A stretch of 39,989 nucleotides of DNA from contig CAIKWE010000015.1 in NCBI GenBank assembly GCA_903831085.1, positions 1-39,989 on the forward strand, written 5' to 3'. Numbering within the stretch: the first letter of the stretch is position 1; every line of letters begins with the position of its first letter. The notes under the pieces are model-generated. The model was given only the letters and a program-made list of their open reading frames with translations. It did not search any database and had not been told where the DNA came from. The position numbers and the translations under genes are program-made. This document shows, one piece after another, positions 1 through 7,010 of this stretch. The stretch comes from an uncultured Verrucomicrobiota bacterium (GTDB lineage: Bacteria > Verrucomicrobiota > Kiritimatiellia > Kiritimatiellales > Tichowtungiaceae).

Positions 1-257
1 CTAGATATTGCATATTCATCTGGAATCTCAGAACACGTTGATCTCCACCGTCTATCACTGCCGGGCGGATTTTTATTGCTGAAACGTCCTGAAAACTACG
101 GGGGAAACTACGGGTTTGGGTCGTTAAAAAGCACCTTTTTTCAAAAGATTTCATTAACACTTGCAAGCACCTTAATATATGCTAACATACTCAATGCAAG
201 GTAGATATATGAATCAGTTTGCAACTTGCTGAGAATGAAATAACTGGTAAAGAGTGG

Positions 258-302
258 TTCCTAAACCGTAGGTCGCGGGTTCGAATCCCGCCCGGGGTAC
301 CA
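258..302 (+). other. 3' half of tRNA-Arg(CCU), probable attachment-site remnant
   Basis: From the anticodon loop on, the sequence is a clean tRNA 3' half. It has loop 258-264 with anticodon CCT at 260-262, 3' anticodon stem ACCGT (265-269), T-stem GCGGG/CCCGC around loop TTCGAAT (275-291), acceptor strand CCGGGGT (292-298), discriminator A and encoded CCA (300-302). Upstream there is no matching ACCCCGG acceptor strand and no proper D-arm, and the 5' anticodon stem does not pair. It is therefore not a functional tRNA. Site-specific elements integrating into tRNA 3' ends leave exactly this footprint, so the intact tRNA is expected outside the window to the left. Confidence 0.75.
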
Positions 303-320
303 TTTAACAACTTCATTCGC

Positions 321-347
321 AGCACTTTGCAAAAGGTGCTGTTTTTT
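321..347 (+). terminator. Rho-independent terminator behind the tRNA remnant
   Basis: Arms AGCAC (321-325) and GTGCT (336-340) close a stem that continues through TTT/AAA. A run of six T follows (342-347). It sits 18 bases after the encoded CCA, as expected for the original tRNA transcription unit. This suggests that the remnant keeps its native downstream flank. Confidence 0.6.
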
Positions 348-493
348 ATTTCTACCTTGCGCGGCCCGACTACGGGGGAAACTACGGGTTTGGCCGGTTG
401 ATTCGCCCTATTTTGATTAAGGGCGTTTCATAGGAACGCAAAATCAACAGGTGGGGCGAGTAGCAGGCTGTAGGTCGCCGACTTCAGGAAGAA

Positions 494-569
494 ATGAGCC
501 GAATAGGTGTTTTATTTGGCTCATAAATAAGGCTTTTATTGAGCCGAATAACTGCTATAAACGGCTCAT
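494..569 (+). promoter_or_regulatory. Inverted GAGCCGAATA array, probable operator of the Fic gene
   Basis: Two tandem inverted repeats precede the gene. The first pairs ATGAGCCGAATA (494-505) with TATTTGGCTCAT (513-524), 12 bp with one G-T pair. The second pairs TGAGCCG (540-546) with CGGCTCA (562-568). The ten bases GAGCCGAATA recur exactly at 496-505 and 541-550, 45 bp apart, about four helical turns. The last half-site overlaps the ATG at 568, so a bound protein could block both transcription and translation. The Fic protein has a winged-helix-like C-terminus, so autoregulation is a reasonable inference. Confidence 0.6.
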
Positions 570-1671
570 GAAATATAACTGGCAGCAGGATGACTGGCCT
601 GATTTCCGATATAACCCAGAAAAACTTAATGCCTTGGTCATTGAGTTCAGTGAGAAAATAGGCCGGATCGGCGGGTTGCTGGATGCCCTGCCGGAAGGAA
701 CGCAGACCGACACGCTCATCGACATCATGGTTTCAGAGGCTATTAAAACCTCCGAAATCGAAGGAGAATACCTTAGCCGTCCGGATGTCATGTCATCCAT
801 CCGAAACAATCTGGGTCTCAATACCACCACAGAACGGATTAAAGATCAGCGGGCCTCCGGCATTGCAGAGCTGATGATCTGCCTGCGGGATGAGTGGAAG
901 AAGCCGCTCAGTCAAAAGATGCTGTTCAACTGGCACGCCATGGTGATGCGCGGCTCAAAAAAAGTACGCTCCGGCGCGTGGCGCACTCATCAAGAACCGA
1001 TGCAGGTTGTCTCCGGAACCATCGGAAACGAAACCGTTCATTTCGAAGCGTGTCCTTCGGAAAAAGTTCCGTATGAAATGAAACGTTTTATCAAATGGTT
1101 CAACGATACCGGCCCGGGCGGACAAACTGAAATCCGGTGGGCCCCGGTGCGCGCGGCCATCACTCATCTCTACTTTGAAACCATCCACCCGTTTGAGGAT
1201 GGAAACGGCAGAGTCGGGAGAGCGTTGGCGGAAAAGGCGCTGTCACAGGGCATTGGACGTCCAGCACTGCTGAGCCTTTCACAAACTATTGAACCCAATC
1301 GGGCCGGTTATTACGAAGCCCTCAAGCAGGGGCAACGTTCTAATGAGATCACCCCTTGGATCGTCTGGTTTTCCAACATGCTGATCAAAGCCCAGAAACA
1401 GGTGGAAGAAAAAATCGAATTCACCTTAAAGAAAACGAAACTGTTTGACCGGGTTCATGGTCAGCTCAACGAACGGCAGCTCAAAGTTATCCGGCGCATG
1501 TTGAAAGAAGGCCCGGACGGATTTAAAGGCGGCATGACCGCGAAAAAATATATCGCGATTACCGGCGCCGCCAAAGCGACTGCCACGCGCGACCTGCAGG
1601 AGCTGGTCAACACCAAGATATTCATACCGAGCGGCGGCGGACGCAGTGTCTGCTATCAAATCAAACTGTAA
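568..1671 (+). CDS. Fic family protein (AMPylase) with N-terminal inhibitory motif
   Basis: Fic enzymes transfer AMP or related groups from nucleotides to hydroxyl side chains of target proteins. The catalytic motif HPFEDGNGR is complete at about residues 207-215. Near the N-terminus, TSEIEG (residues 61-66) fits the inhibitory [S/T]xxxE[G/N] motif, so the enzyme should be self-restrained. The N-terminus (MKYNWQQDDWP) resembles the DUF4172 type, and the last 70 residues look like a winged helix that could bind the repeats upstream. I chose ATG 568 (367 aa) over a GTG at 451, because the extra 39 residues would translate the operator array. It lies beside a tRNA integration scar, which suggests horizontal arrival. 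Its target is unknown. Confidence 0.9.
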   Translation: MKYNWQQDDWPDFRYNPEKLNALVIEFSEKIGRIGGLLDALPEGTQTDTLIDIMVSEAIKTSEIEGEYLSRPDVMSSIRNNLGLNTTTERIKDQRASGIAELMICLRDEWKKPLSQKMLFNWHAMVMRGSKKVRSGAWRTHQEPMQVVSGTIGNETVHFEACPSEKVPYEMKRFIKWFNDTGPGGQTEIRWAPVRAAITHLYFETIHPFEDGNGRVGRALAEKALSQGIGRPALLSLSQTIEPNRAGYYEALKQGQRSNEITPWIVWFSNMLIKAQKQVEEKIEFTLKKTKLFDRVHGQLNERQLKVIRRMLKEGPDGFKGGMTAKKYIAITGAAKATATRDLQELVNTKIFIPSGGGRSVCYQIKL

Positions 1672-1772
1672 GCGGACTGAACGACGACCAATAGATATGG
1701 GCGCTATAAACGACAGGGGTAATGGTTCAGAATGATGAATGGAACGCGAAGCCGCAGAAGGGATGAGAACCC

Positions 1773-1797
1773 GCCGGTTCCAATGTTTGGAACCGGC
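1773..1797. repeat. TTCCA-N5-TGGAA palindrome with extended 11-bp arms
   Basis: Arms GCCGGTTCCAA (1773-1783) and TTGGAACCGGC (1787-1797) are perfect complements around TGT. The 15-bp core is 1778-1792. It lies between the convergent fic and rhlE genes and could help terminate transcription, though no T-run follows on either strand. It is the longest-armed member of the dispersed family seen in this window. Confidence 0.85.
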
Positions 1798-1837
1798 ATT
1801 TCCCAGCGGCCTGCAGTCTGAGGTCTACAGCCTTCTC

Positions 1838-3163
1838 TTATCGGCTTCCCGAACGTCGGCTGGGCGAAAACGATCCGCCTTTATGTGTCGGGCGCGGCGA
1901 ACGGTGCTGTCCTCCGCCATGACTCGGACCACGGGACGAAGGTCCGGATGAACGGCGGTGTCCGCCGCCCTGCCGACCTTTCGGTTCAGGCCGTGCATCA
2001 GTGCCGGTAGCCAGTCGCGCGGTTTCAGAATGATATTTGTGCGTCTTGTCCACGGGAACGGTTTTGCGGATCAGTTTTTCGATGTCGCGCAGAAAGTCGC
2101 GTTCGCGGGCGGAACAAAATGCAACGGCGTCGCCGTCCATTCCGGCGCGGGCGGTGCGGCCGATGCGATGAACGTAAGTTTCCGGTTCTTCGGGCAGATC
2201 ATAATTCACGACGTGCGTGATGCCGTCCACATCAAGGCCGCGCGCGGCGATGTCGGTGGCGACCATGGCGCGTAGCTTGCCGGTTTTAAAATTATGCAGC
2301 GCCGTTGTGCGGGCGTTCTGCGATTTATTGCCGTGAATGGCGGCGGCCGTGATGCCCGCTTGAACCAACTGCCTGACGACCTTGTCTGCGCCGTGCTTGG
2401 TGCGGGTGAACACAATGACTTTGTCCATATTGTGGTCGGTGATCAGATCGATCAGCAGTTCATCCTTGTTCTCTTTATCGACGAACATCAGTTTCTGCGC
2501 GATGCGCTCAACCGTCGGCTGACCCGGATCAATGGTGATCTGAACGGGATCGTGTAGCAGTTCTTTGGCGAGACTCGCGACCACCGGCGGCATCGTCGCC
2601 GAGAAAAAGAGCGAGTGACGTTTTTTCGGCAGCTTGGCGATCACCTTGCGGACAGAAGGAATAAATCCCATGTCGAGCATGCGGTCGGCTTCATCGAGAA
2701 TAAACAGCTCGATCTGGTCGAGATGAATATGACCCTGTTGCATCAAGTCGAGCAGACGGCCCGGCGTGGCAACGACCACATCGAGACCGCGGCGCATCGC
2801 CTGAACCTGCGGATTCTGACCAACGCCGCCGAAAATGACGGTGTGCGAAACCTTCACGTGTCGACCGTAGGTCTTGATGCTGTCGCCGATCTGGGCGGCC
2901 AGTTCACGCGTCGGAGTAAGAATCAGCGCGCGCGGTCTTCCGCCGGGCGCGGTGCGTTTTGTTTCCGTCATTTCCTGCAGAAGCGGCAGTGTGAACGCGG
3001 CGGTTTTGCCGGTTCCGGTCTGCGCGCAACCGAGCAGGTCGCGGCCTTCCAGCAGATGCGGAATCGCCTGCTGCTGAATGGGTGTGGGAATGGTGTAGCC
3101 TTCTTCGGCCACAGCGCGTTGCAGCGGCTCAATTAGAGCCGCGAATACATTTTGTGATTTCAT
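1838..3163 (-). CDS. rhlE: DEAD-box ATP-dependent RNA helicase, RhlE type
   Basis: ATP-dependent RNA unwinding protein, expected in ribosome assembly and RNA turnover. All core motifs are visible in order: Q-motif near residues 7-30, AQTGTGKT (47-54), PTRELA (84-89), TPGRLLDL (133-140), DEAD (157-160), SAT (188-190), ARGLD (308-312) and HRIGRTAR (332-339). After the two RecA domains comes a tail of about 60 residues rich in G, R, S and H, typical of RhlE-like RNA-binding extensions. The start at 3163 ([10 protein letters not shown], 441 aa) follows a GAAGG ribosome site. A longer reading from 3271 adds 36 residues with no family match. It stands alone, convergent with the Fic gene. Confidence 0.92.
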   Translation of the reverse strand: MKSQNVFAALIEPLQRAVAEEGYTIPTPIQQQAIPHLLEGRDLLGCAQTGTGKTAAFTLPLLQEMTETKRTAPGGRPRALILTPTRELAAQIGDSIKTYGRHVKVSHTVIFGGVGQNPQVQAMRRGLDVVVATPGRLLDLMQQGHIHLDQIELFILDEADRMLDMGFIPSVRKVIAKLPKKRHSLFFSATMPPVVASLAKELLHDPVQITIDPGQPTVERIAQKLMFVDKENKDELLIDLITDHNMDKVIVFTRTKHGADKVVRQLVQAGITAAAIHGNKSQNARTTALHNFKTGKLRAMVATDIAARGLDVDGITHVVNYDLPEEPETYVHRIGRTARAGMDGDAVAFCSARERDFLRDIEKLIRKTVPVDKTHKYHSETARLATGTDARPEPKGRQGGGHRRSSGPSSRGPSHGGGQHRSPRPTHKGGSFSPSRRSGSR

Positions 3164-3320
3164 GAACCTTCTTTTCCGTCCGGAATATTTAAAAAACTCT
3201 CTGCCTGCCGGACGTGTAGGGAAAGAAGATGCCGCATCAATTGCGGCGTGCGGTTCGTAAAGTCGAACCAATTGAGCGGAGGGTTGTAGGCTTATGCTGT
3301 CTCCGTGTCAACTGAAGAGT

Positions 3321-3350
3321 TTCACCACAGAGGGCACAGGGGCACAGAGA
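3321..3350. repeat. CACAGAGG-type degenerate spacer repeat
   Basis: A short run of near-repeats of CACAGAGG/CACAGGGG fills 3321-3350, preceded by TTCAC. Similar TTCACCACAGAGGCACAGAG words are scattered through intergenic DNA of many unrelated bacteria and often generate spurious protein predictions. It lies upstream of the NfeD gene and explains why a longer reading of that gene from 3305 should not be trusted. Confidence 0.6.
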
Positions 3351-3352
3351 GG

Positions 3353-3453
3353 TTCCAATGGTTGGAAGAATTGGCCCGCAGAAAAACGCCGGAGGCTTCC
3401 AACCCTTGGAAACTTCTTGGCGTCTTGGCGGTCATTTTTTCCAAACACTGGAA
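3353..3453. repeat. Cluster of three TTCCA-N5-TGGAA palindromes
   Basis: Three exact copies of the 15-bp form lie at 3353-3367 (centre ATGGT), 3397-3411 (centre ACCCT) and 3439-3453 (centre AACAC), all in the spacer between rhlE and the NfeD gene. The spacing is 44 and 42 bp, close to four helical turns. The 3397 copy is identical to the one inside the inositol-phosphatase gene at 12759. Confidence 0.85.
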
Positions 3454-3487
3454 CTTTTTTGTTCCATCGGAGCGGAAGGCAGGTAGA

Positions 3488-3961
3488 ATGCGCCGCATGA
3501 GCTGGTATATTACTCTTTTGGTCTGCGGGCTGTTTCTGGTCGGCGTGGAGATTTTCATCCCCGGCGGCGTGGTCGGCGCGGCCGGCGCGGCGGCGCTGAT
3601 CGGCGCGGCGGTGATGGGCTTTATGATTTTCCCGCTGTGGCTGGGCTGGCTGAGTCTGCTTCTGATTCTTGTGCTGACCGCGATCGCGGCGTTTGTCTGG
3701 ATGAAGTATTTCCCGAAGAGCCCGATGGGCAAGGCGCTGTCGCTGACGCAGCATATTTCCAAAAAGGATCAGGATGATTCGACCTGGAAGCCCGGCATGA
3801 AAGGCACCGCGCTGAGTATCCTGCGCCCTGCCGGCAAAGCGCTGATCGAAGGTCGCCATGCGGATGTGATCGCCGATGGAACCTGGATTGAACAAAATGC
3901 CGCCATCGAGGTCATTAAGGTGGAAGGCAACAGAATTTATGTGCGGGAGATGAAACATTGA
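3488..3961 (+). CDS. NfeD-like membrane protein (short form)
   Basis: Short NfeD proteins are membrane partners of SPFH/flotillin proteins. This 157-aa product has two to three membrane segments in the first 80 residues (WYITLLVCGLFLVGVEIF; a Gly/Ala-rich segment; WLSLLLILVLTAIAAFVW). A soluble OB-fold-like domain follows (GMKGTALSILRPAGKALIEG onward, ending VEGNRIYVRE). The ClpP-like protease domain of long NfeD proteins is absent. The start at 3488 (MRRMSW) follows AAGGCAGG; starting at 3497 is also possible. FloA is two genes downstream, supporting the pairing. Its stop overlaps the TTG start of the next gene, implying translational coupling. Confidence 0.85.
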   Translation: MRRMSWYITLLVCGLFLVGVEIFIPGGVVGAAGAAALIGAAVMGFMIFPLWLGWLSLLLILVLTAIAAFVWMKYFPKSPMGKALSLTQHISKKDQDDSTWKPGMKGTALSILRPAGKALIEGRHADVIADGTWIEQNAAIEVIKVEGNRIYVREMKH

Positions 3962-5100
3962 GAACTGGAATTGGAAAATTTGGAATATTGCTCGGCGCGC
4001 TACTGTTTACGCAACATGCCGGTGCAATTGAGTTTGTGCAGCGCGATCAGTTCATCAGCAGCGAAGCGGAAACCCTGCGCGATGAAACATGGATTTCGGC
4101 GCAGACTATCACCATCAGCGGCGAGACGCTCGACGATCTGTTCGCGGCGGGCGGTGTTCTTGATCTGCGCGGAAATTTTAAAAGCGATGTCTGGGCGGGC
4201 GGCGATCAGGTGATCGCGGCGGGCCGTTTCAGCGATCATGTACGCCTGATTTCACGCACGGTGCAGGTTTCCGGAACGTTCGGCGGTTCGCTGACGGCAA
4301 TGGGCACTACCGTTAAGATTGATCCGTCGGCAACGATTGCCAAAAACGTTCTCTGCCTTGGCGAAAATATCATCAGCGAAGGTTCGGTTGCAGGCAACGT
4401 CCGGATCGTGGCACAAAAGGCGACGCTCGGCGGAAAGATTGCAGGCAATGTTTCCATTACGGCTCAGGAGATTGTGATTCTGCCCGGCGCGATGATCGGC
4501 GGCGACCTAAGCTATACCGCGCCCAAAGAGCTGGTGCTCTCCCCTTCTGTCACGCTCGGCGGCAAACTTATCCGCACGTTTGAACCTCTGCCGCCAAGAC
4601 AGTTCCTTAAGCCTAATCTGGCAGGACATTTTGGTTTTGCCTTCGCCGCTCTGCTGACCGGACTGGTTTTCAGTTCGATCTTCTCGCGCTACACCGCCAA
4701 CACCGTTCAGTTGCTGCGCACCTCACGCGGCGCCTGCCTGCTCACCGGGTTCGCCGCGCTGTTTCTTATTCCGATGAGCGCCTTCTTGCTGATCTTCACT
4801 CTTGTCGGAGTGCCGCTATGTGTTCTGATGATTCTCTTCTACTGCATTCTGCTCTACCTCAGCAAAGTCGTGGTCGGCCTGTGGCTTGGTGCTTTGATTC
4901 TGCGCCGCAAGGAAATCTCGAAACACAACCAGGCGGGCGCTCTGGCTGTCGGACTGCTGGTTATCTATGCCTTGACGGCCTTCACCGCCATCTCCTTTTT
5001 CATCAGCATCCTGATCGCGATATACGGTCTCGGCGCGCTGATTCTGGCTCTTTTCAGAAAACCGGTGCTGTTCATTCAGTCGCCGAATGACATTAATTAA
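3958..5100 (+). CDS. Exported beta-helix (bactofilin/polymer-forming-like) protein with C-terminal membrane domain
   Basis: The 380-aa product begins with a signal-peptide-like stretch (GILLGALLFTQHAGA). Residues about 30-200 form regular turns rich in G, V and I such as GTFGGSLTAMGTT and GKIAGNVSI, typical of right-handed beta-helix polymer-forming domains. From about residue 220 come four or five membrane segments. The start is TTG at 3958, overlapping the upstream TGA. It is supported by GGGAG 8 bases before it and because no in-frame ATG would keep the signal sequence. Position between NfeD and FloA suggests a role in membrane organisation; exact function is unknown. Confidence 0.7.
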   Translation: MRTGIGKFGILLGALLFTQHAGAIEFVQRDQFISSEAETLRDETWISAQTITISGETLDDLFAAGGVLDLRGNFKSDVWAGGDQVIAAGRFSDHVRLISRTVQVSGTFGGSLTAMGTTVKIDPSATIAKNVLCLGENIISEGSVAGNVRIVAQKATLGGKIAGNVSITAQEIVILPGAMIGGDLSYTAPKELVLSPSVTLGGKLIRTFEPLPPRQFLKPNLAGHFGFAFAALLTGLVFSSIFSRYTANTVQLLRTSRGACLLTGFAALFLIPMSAFLLIFTLVGVPLCVLMILFYCILLYLSKVVVGLWLGALILRRKEISKHNQAGALAVGLLVIYALTAFTAISFFISILIAIYGLGALILALFRKPVLFIQSPNDIN

Positions 5101-5121
5101 ACAACAATGGAGGAAATCATC

Positions 5122-6135
5122 ATGAGTACTATATTGGGCTTGTTTTTACTGGTCGTCGTCTTTGTTTTTTCGGCGGTTATTCTGTCCGTGCTCGCGGTCT
5201 GGGTTCAGGCCTGGGGTTCGGGCGCACCGATCAAACTCTATAACCTGATCGGGATGAAACTCCTGCGCAAAGTTCCGGTCACACTGATCGCCCGGGCGCG
5301 AATTCAGGCCATCAAAGCCGGAATTGATATCAGCAGCGACCTGCTCGAGGCGCATTATCTCGCCCGCGGCAACGTCGTCAACGTGGTGCAGGCGCTGATC
5401 GCCGCCGACAAGGCCAACATCAAACTGAACTTCCAGCAGGCCGCCGCCATCGACCTCGCCGGCCGCGACATTCTTGATGCCGTCACCACCAGCGTTAACC
5501 CGAAGGTGATCGACTGCCCGAACCCGAAACAAGGCACAACCTTCCTCGACGCCGTTGCCAAAGACGGTATCCGTCTGCTGATCAAAGCGCGCGTCACCGT
5601 CCGCACCAATCTCGAACAGCTCGTCGGCGGCGCAACAGAAGAAACCATTATCGCCCGCGTCGGTCAGGGGATCGTCAGCGCCGTCGGTTCGATGGACTCC
5701 TACAAAAAGGTTCTCGAAAATCCCGATAACATCAGCCGCAAGGTGCTCGACAGCGGACTCGACGCGCAGACCGCGTTCGAAATTGTCTCGATTGATATCG
5801 CCGACGTGAGCGTCGCCGGAACCGCCAATACCGCCAACGTCGGCGCGATGCTCGAAACTGAGCGCGCTGAAGCGGACAAAAAACTTCGTCAGGCGGAAGC
5901 TGAAGGCCGCCGCGCCATGGCCATCGCACAGGAACAGGAAATGCGCGCCCGCGTTCAGGAAATGCAGGCCAAGGTGATCGAAGCACAGGCGCAGGTTCCG
6001 CTCGCCATTGCCCAGGCCTTTAAGGAAGGACACCTCGGCGTGATGGATTTCTACCGCATGCAGAACGTCATGGCCGATACCTCGATGCGCGAATCGCTCG
6101 CCGGCGGTGACGAATCGGCTCATAAGAAAGATTGA
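5122..6135 (+). CDS. floA: Flotillin-like protein FloA
   Basis: FloA proteins assemble into membrane microdomains and influence membrane fluidity and protein clustering. An N-terminal hydrophobic hairpin ([20 protein letters not shown]) is followed by the SPFH-like region typical of the YqfA/FloA family ([54 protein letters not shown]). The C-terminal third is an Ala/Glu-rich helix (about residues 240-310). Length (337 aa) matches the family. ATG 5122 is chosen because GGAGG at 5109-5113 sits 8 bases upstream; the ATG at 5107 lies on top of that ribosome site. Confidence 0.95.
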   Translation: MSTILGLFLLVVVFVFSAVILSVLAVWVQAWGSGAPIKLYNLIGMKLLRKVPVTLIARARIQAIKAGIDISSDLLEAHYLARGNVVNVVQALIAADKANIKLNFQQAAAIDLAGRDILDAVTTSVNPKVIDCPNPKQGTTFLDAVAKDGIRLLIKARVTVRTNLEQLVGGATEETIIARVGQGIVSAVGSMDSYKKVLENPDNISRKVLDSGLDAQTAFEIVSIDIADVSVAGTANTANVGAMLETERAEADKKLRQAEAEGRRAMAIAQEQEMRARVQEMQAKVIEAQAQVPLAIAQAFKEGHLGVMDFYRMQNVMADTSMRESLAGGDESAHKKD

Positions 6136-6137
6136 GC

Positions 6138-6788
6138 ATGACTGATCTTGTTGTCAGAGCGGACGGCGGACTTGTCTGGCTGGTCGTCGGCGTTTTCTGG
6201 GTCATCGCCCAGATCGCCGGCGCCGCGGCCAAGAAAAACCAGCCACGCCCGCCGCCTTCCGATACCGGCGAAGAGAGCAGGCCTCCTGAAGATCCGATCG
6301 CCGAACTGCTACGTAAAATGGCCGGGGTTCAGGAATTCAGAGTCGAGCCGCCGAAGTTCATCGAAGAACCGGAGGAACCTGTTTTCACGCCGCAACCGGT
6401 GCGGCGCAGTGAGGTGAGAACAAAAAGTCCGTGGACGCCGGCCGTGTCGCGCCGTAATGGAATGACGGCGGATGACATCAAGGCTTTGCCGGACATTGAG
6501 CCGTTGCGCCGCGAAATCAGGGGCCAGAGAGAGACGCCTCCCGCTCCGGTTCCGGTCCAGCCCCGGATCGATGCGCATCTGAAGATGAGCGCCTTCCGCA
6601 ACAGCGTTCCCACCATCAAACTGCCGACGTTGAATCTGAGTTTCCAAGGTTCGGCAACGTCTATCCAAAATGCTCCGAACCTTGGAAAAATTCTGAGCCC
6701 GTCGGATAAGAGCTCTCTCCGTCGCGCGATGCTCAGCCACATCATTTTCTCGCCGCCCAAGGCGCTCGAACAGGCTGGCAAACGATAA
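6138..6788 (+). CDS. Hypothetical membrane-anchored proline-rich protein
   Basis: I do not recognise this 216-aa protein. One N-terminal hydrophobic segment (GLVWLVVGVFWVIAQIAGAA, residues about 10-29) is followed by a long Pro/Arg/Glu-rich, probably disordered cytoplasmic stretch. The C-terminus is basic and slightly hydrophobic (SLRRAMLSHIIFSPPKALEQ). It starts 2 bases after the floA stop and ends the operon, so it may be a FloA accessory. A TTG at 6132 overlapping the floA stop is an alternative start. The segment for residues about 168-184 contains a 14-bp inverted repeat belonging to the dispersed palindrome family. Confidence 0.65.
   Translation: MTDLVVRADGGLVWLVVGVFWVIAQIAGAAAKKNQPRPPPSDTGEESRPPEDPIAELLRKMAGVQEFRVEPPKFIEEPEEPVFTPQPVRRSEVRTKSPWTPAVSRRNGMTADDIKALPDIEPLRREIRGQRETPPAPVPVQPRIDAHLKMSAFRNSVPTIKLPTLNLSFQGSATSIQNAPNLGKILSPSDKSSLRRAMLSHIIFSPPKALEQAGKR
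6641..6688. repeat. 14-bp inverted repeat inside a coding region
   Basis: TTTCCAAGGTTCGG (6641-6654) and CCGAACCTTGGAAA (6675-6688) are perfect complements separated by 20 bases. Each arm resembles half of the TTCCA-N5-TGGAA palindromes found elsewhere, so this looks like two related half-sites placed head to head. The arms translate as part of SFQGSA and PNLGK. A stable mRNA stem is expected. Confidence 0.85.
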
Positions 6789-7010
6789 GCCGCTCCGCTA
6801 CCGCGAATTTCCGAACGAATCGCTTGCTGTATTCGGGGTATTAGATATACAAAGCAACCCGTCGAACTGGGTATTTAAGACGATGAAACTTCGCTGAGAA
6901 AATACGCAGAGTGCTGTTATGGCGACGCGCATTAAATACCGGAAATAGAACGGATTGTGTAAAATGACCTATCGGCTTGTCTCTAGGCCAGCACGGTAGA
7001 AGGATTTCGC

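Larger units (their letters stand above)
95..393 (+). repeat. 25-bp direct repeat pair flanking the tRNA remnant
   Basis: The same 25 bases occur at 95-119 and 369-393, 249 bases apart centre-to-centre is not exact to 3, yet both copies are read in a frame giving TTGETTGL. A stop follows after two more codons in each case (GR then TAA; AG then TGA). This preserved reading suggests two copies of one gene's 3' end, plausibly an integrase C-terminus, left by repeated integration. The repeat identity is directly visible; the integrase origin is inference. Confidence 0.6.
1..493. other. Gene-free left edge: integration scar beside a tRNA-Arg remnant
   Basis: No convincing complete gene lies here. 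The stretch holds two copies of a 25-bp direct repeat (95-119, 369-393), the 3' half of a tRNA-Arg (258-302), a terminator (321-347) and a weak hairpin with 6-bp arms (404-409 with 420-425). The short open frame at 219-401 is the translated tRNA remnant and is not a gene. Frame 1 is open from base 1 to a stop near 208, but its translation resembles nothing I recognise. I infer the decayed end of one or more elements integrated at a tRNA. Confidence 0.5.

Noticed and set aside
240-302. Complete tRNA gene
   Set aside because: No matching 5' acceptor strand or D-arm, and the 5' anticodon stem does not pair.
219-401. 60-residue frame over the tRNA remnant
   Set aside because: RSRVRIPPG is the usual false translation of a tRNA T-arm.
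3308-3958. 216-residue minus-strand frame opposite the NfeD gene
   Set aside because: It ends in PLCAPVPSVVKLF, the translation of the CACAGAGG spacer repeat, a known source of spurious proteins.
6789-7010. M-box or other riboswitch before mgtA
   Set aside because: I found no conserved M-box segments; only a weak TAAAAT at 6960-6965 stands out.
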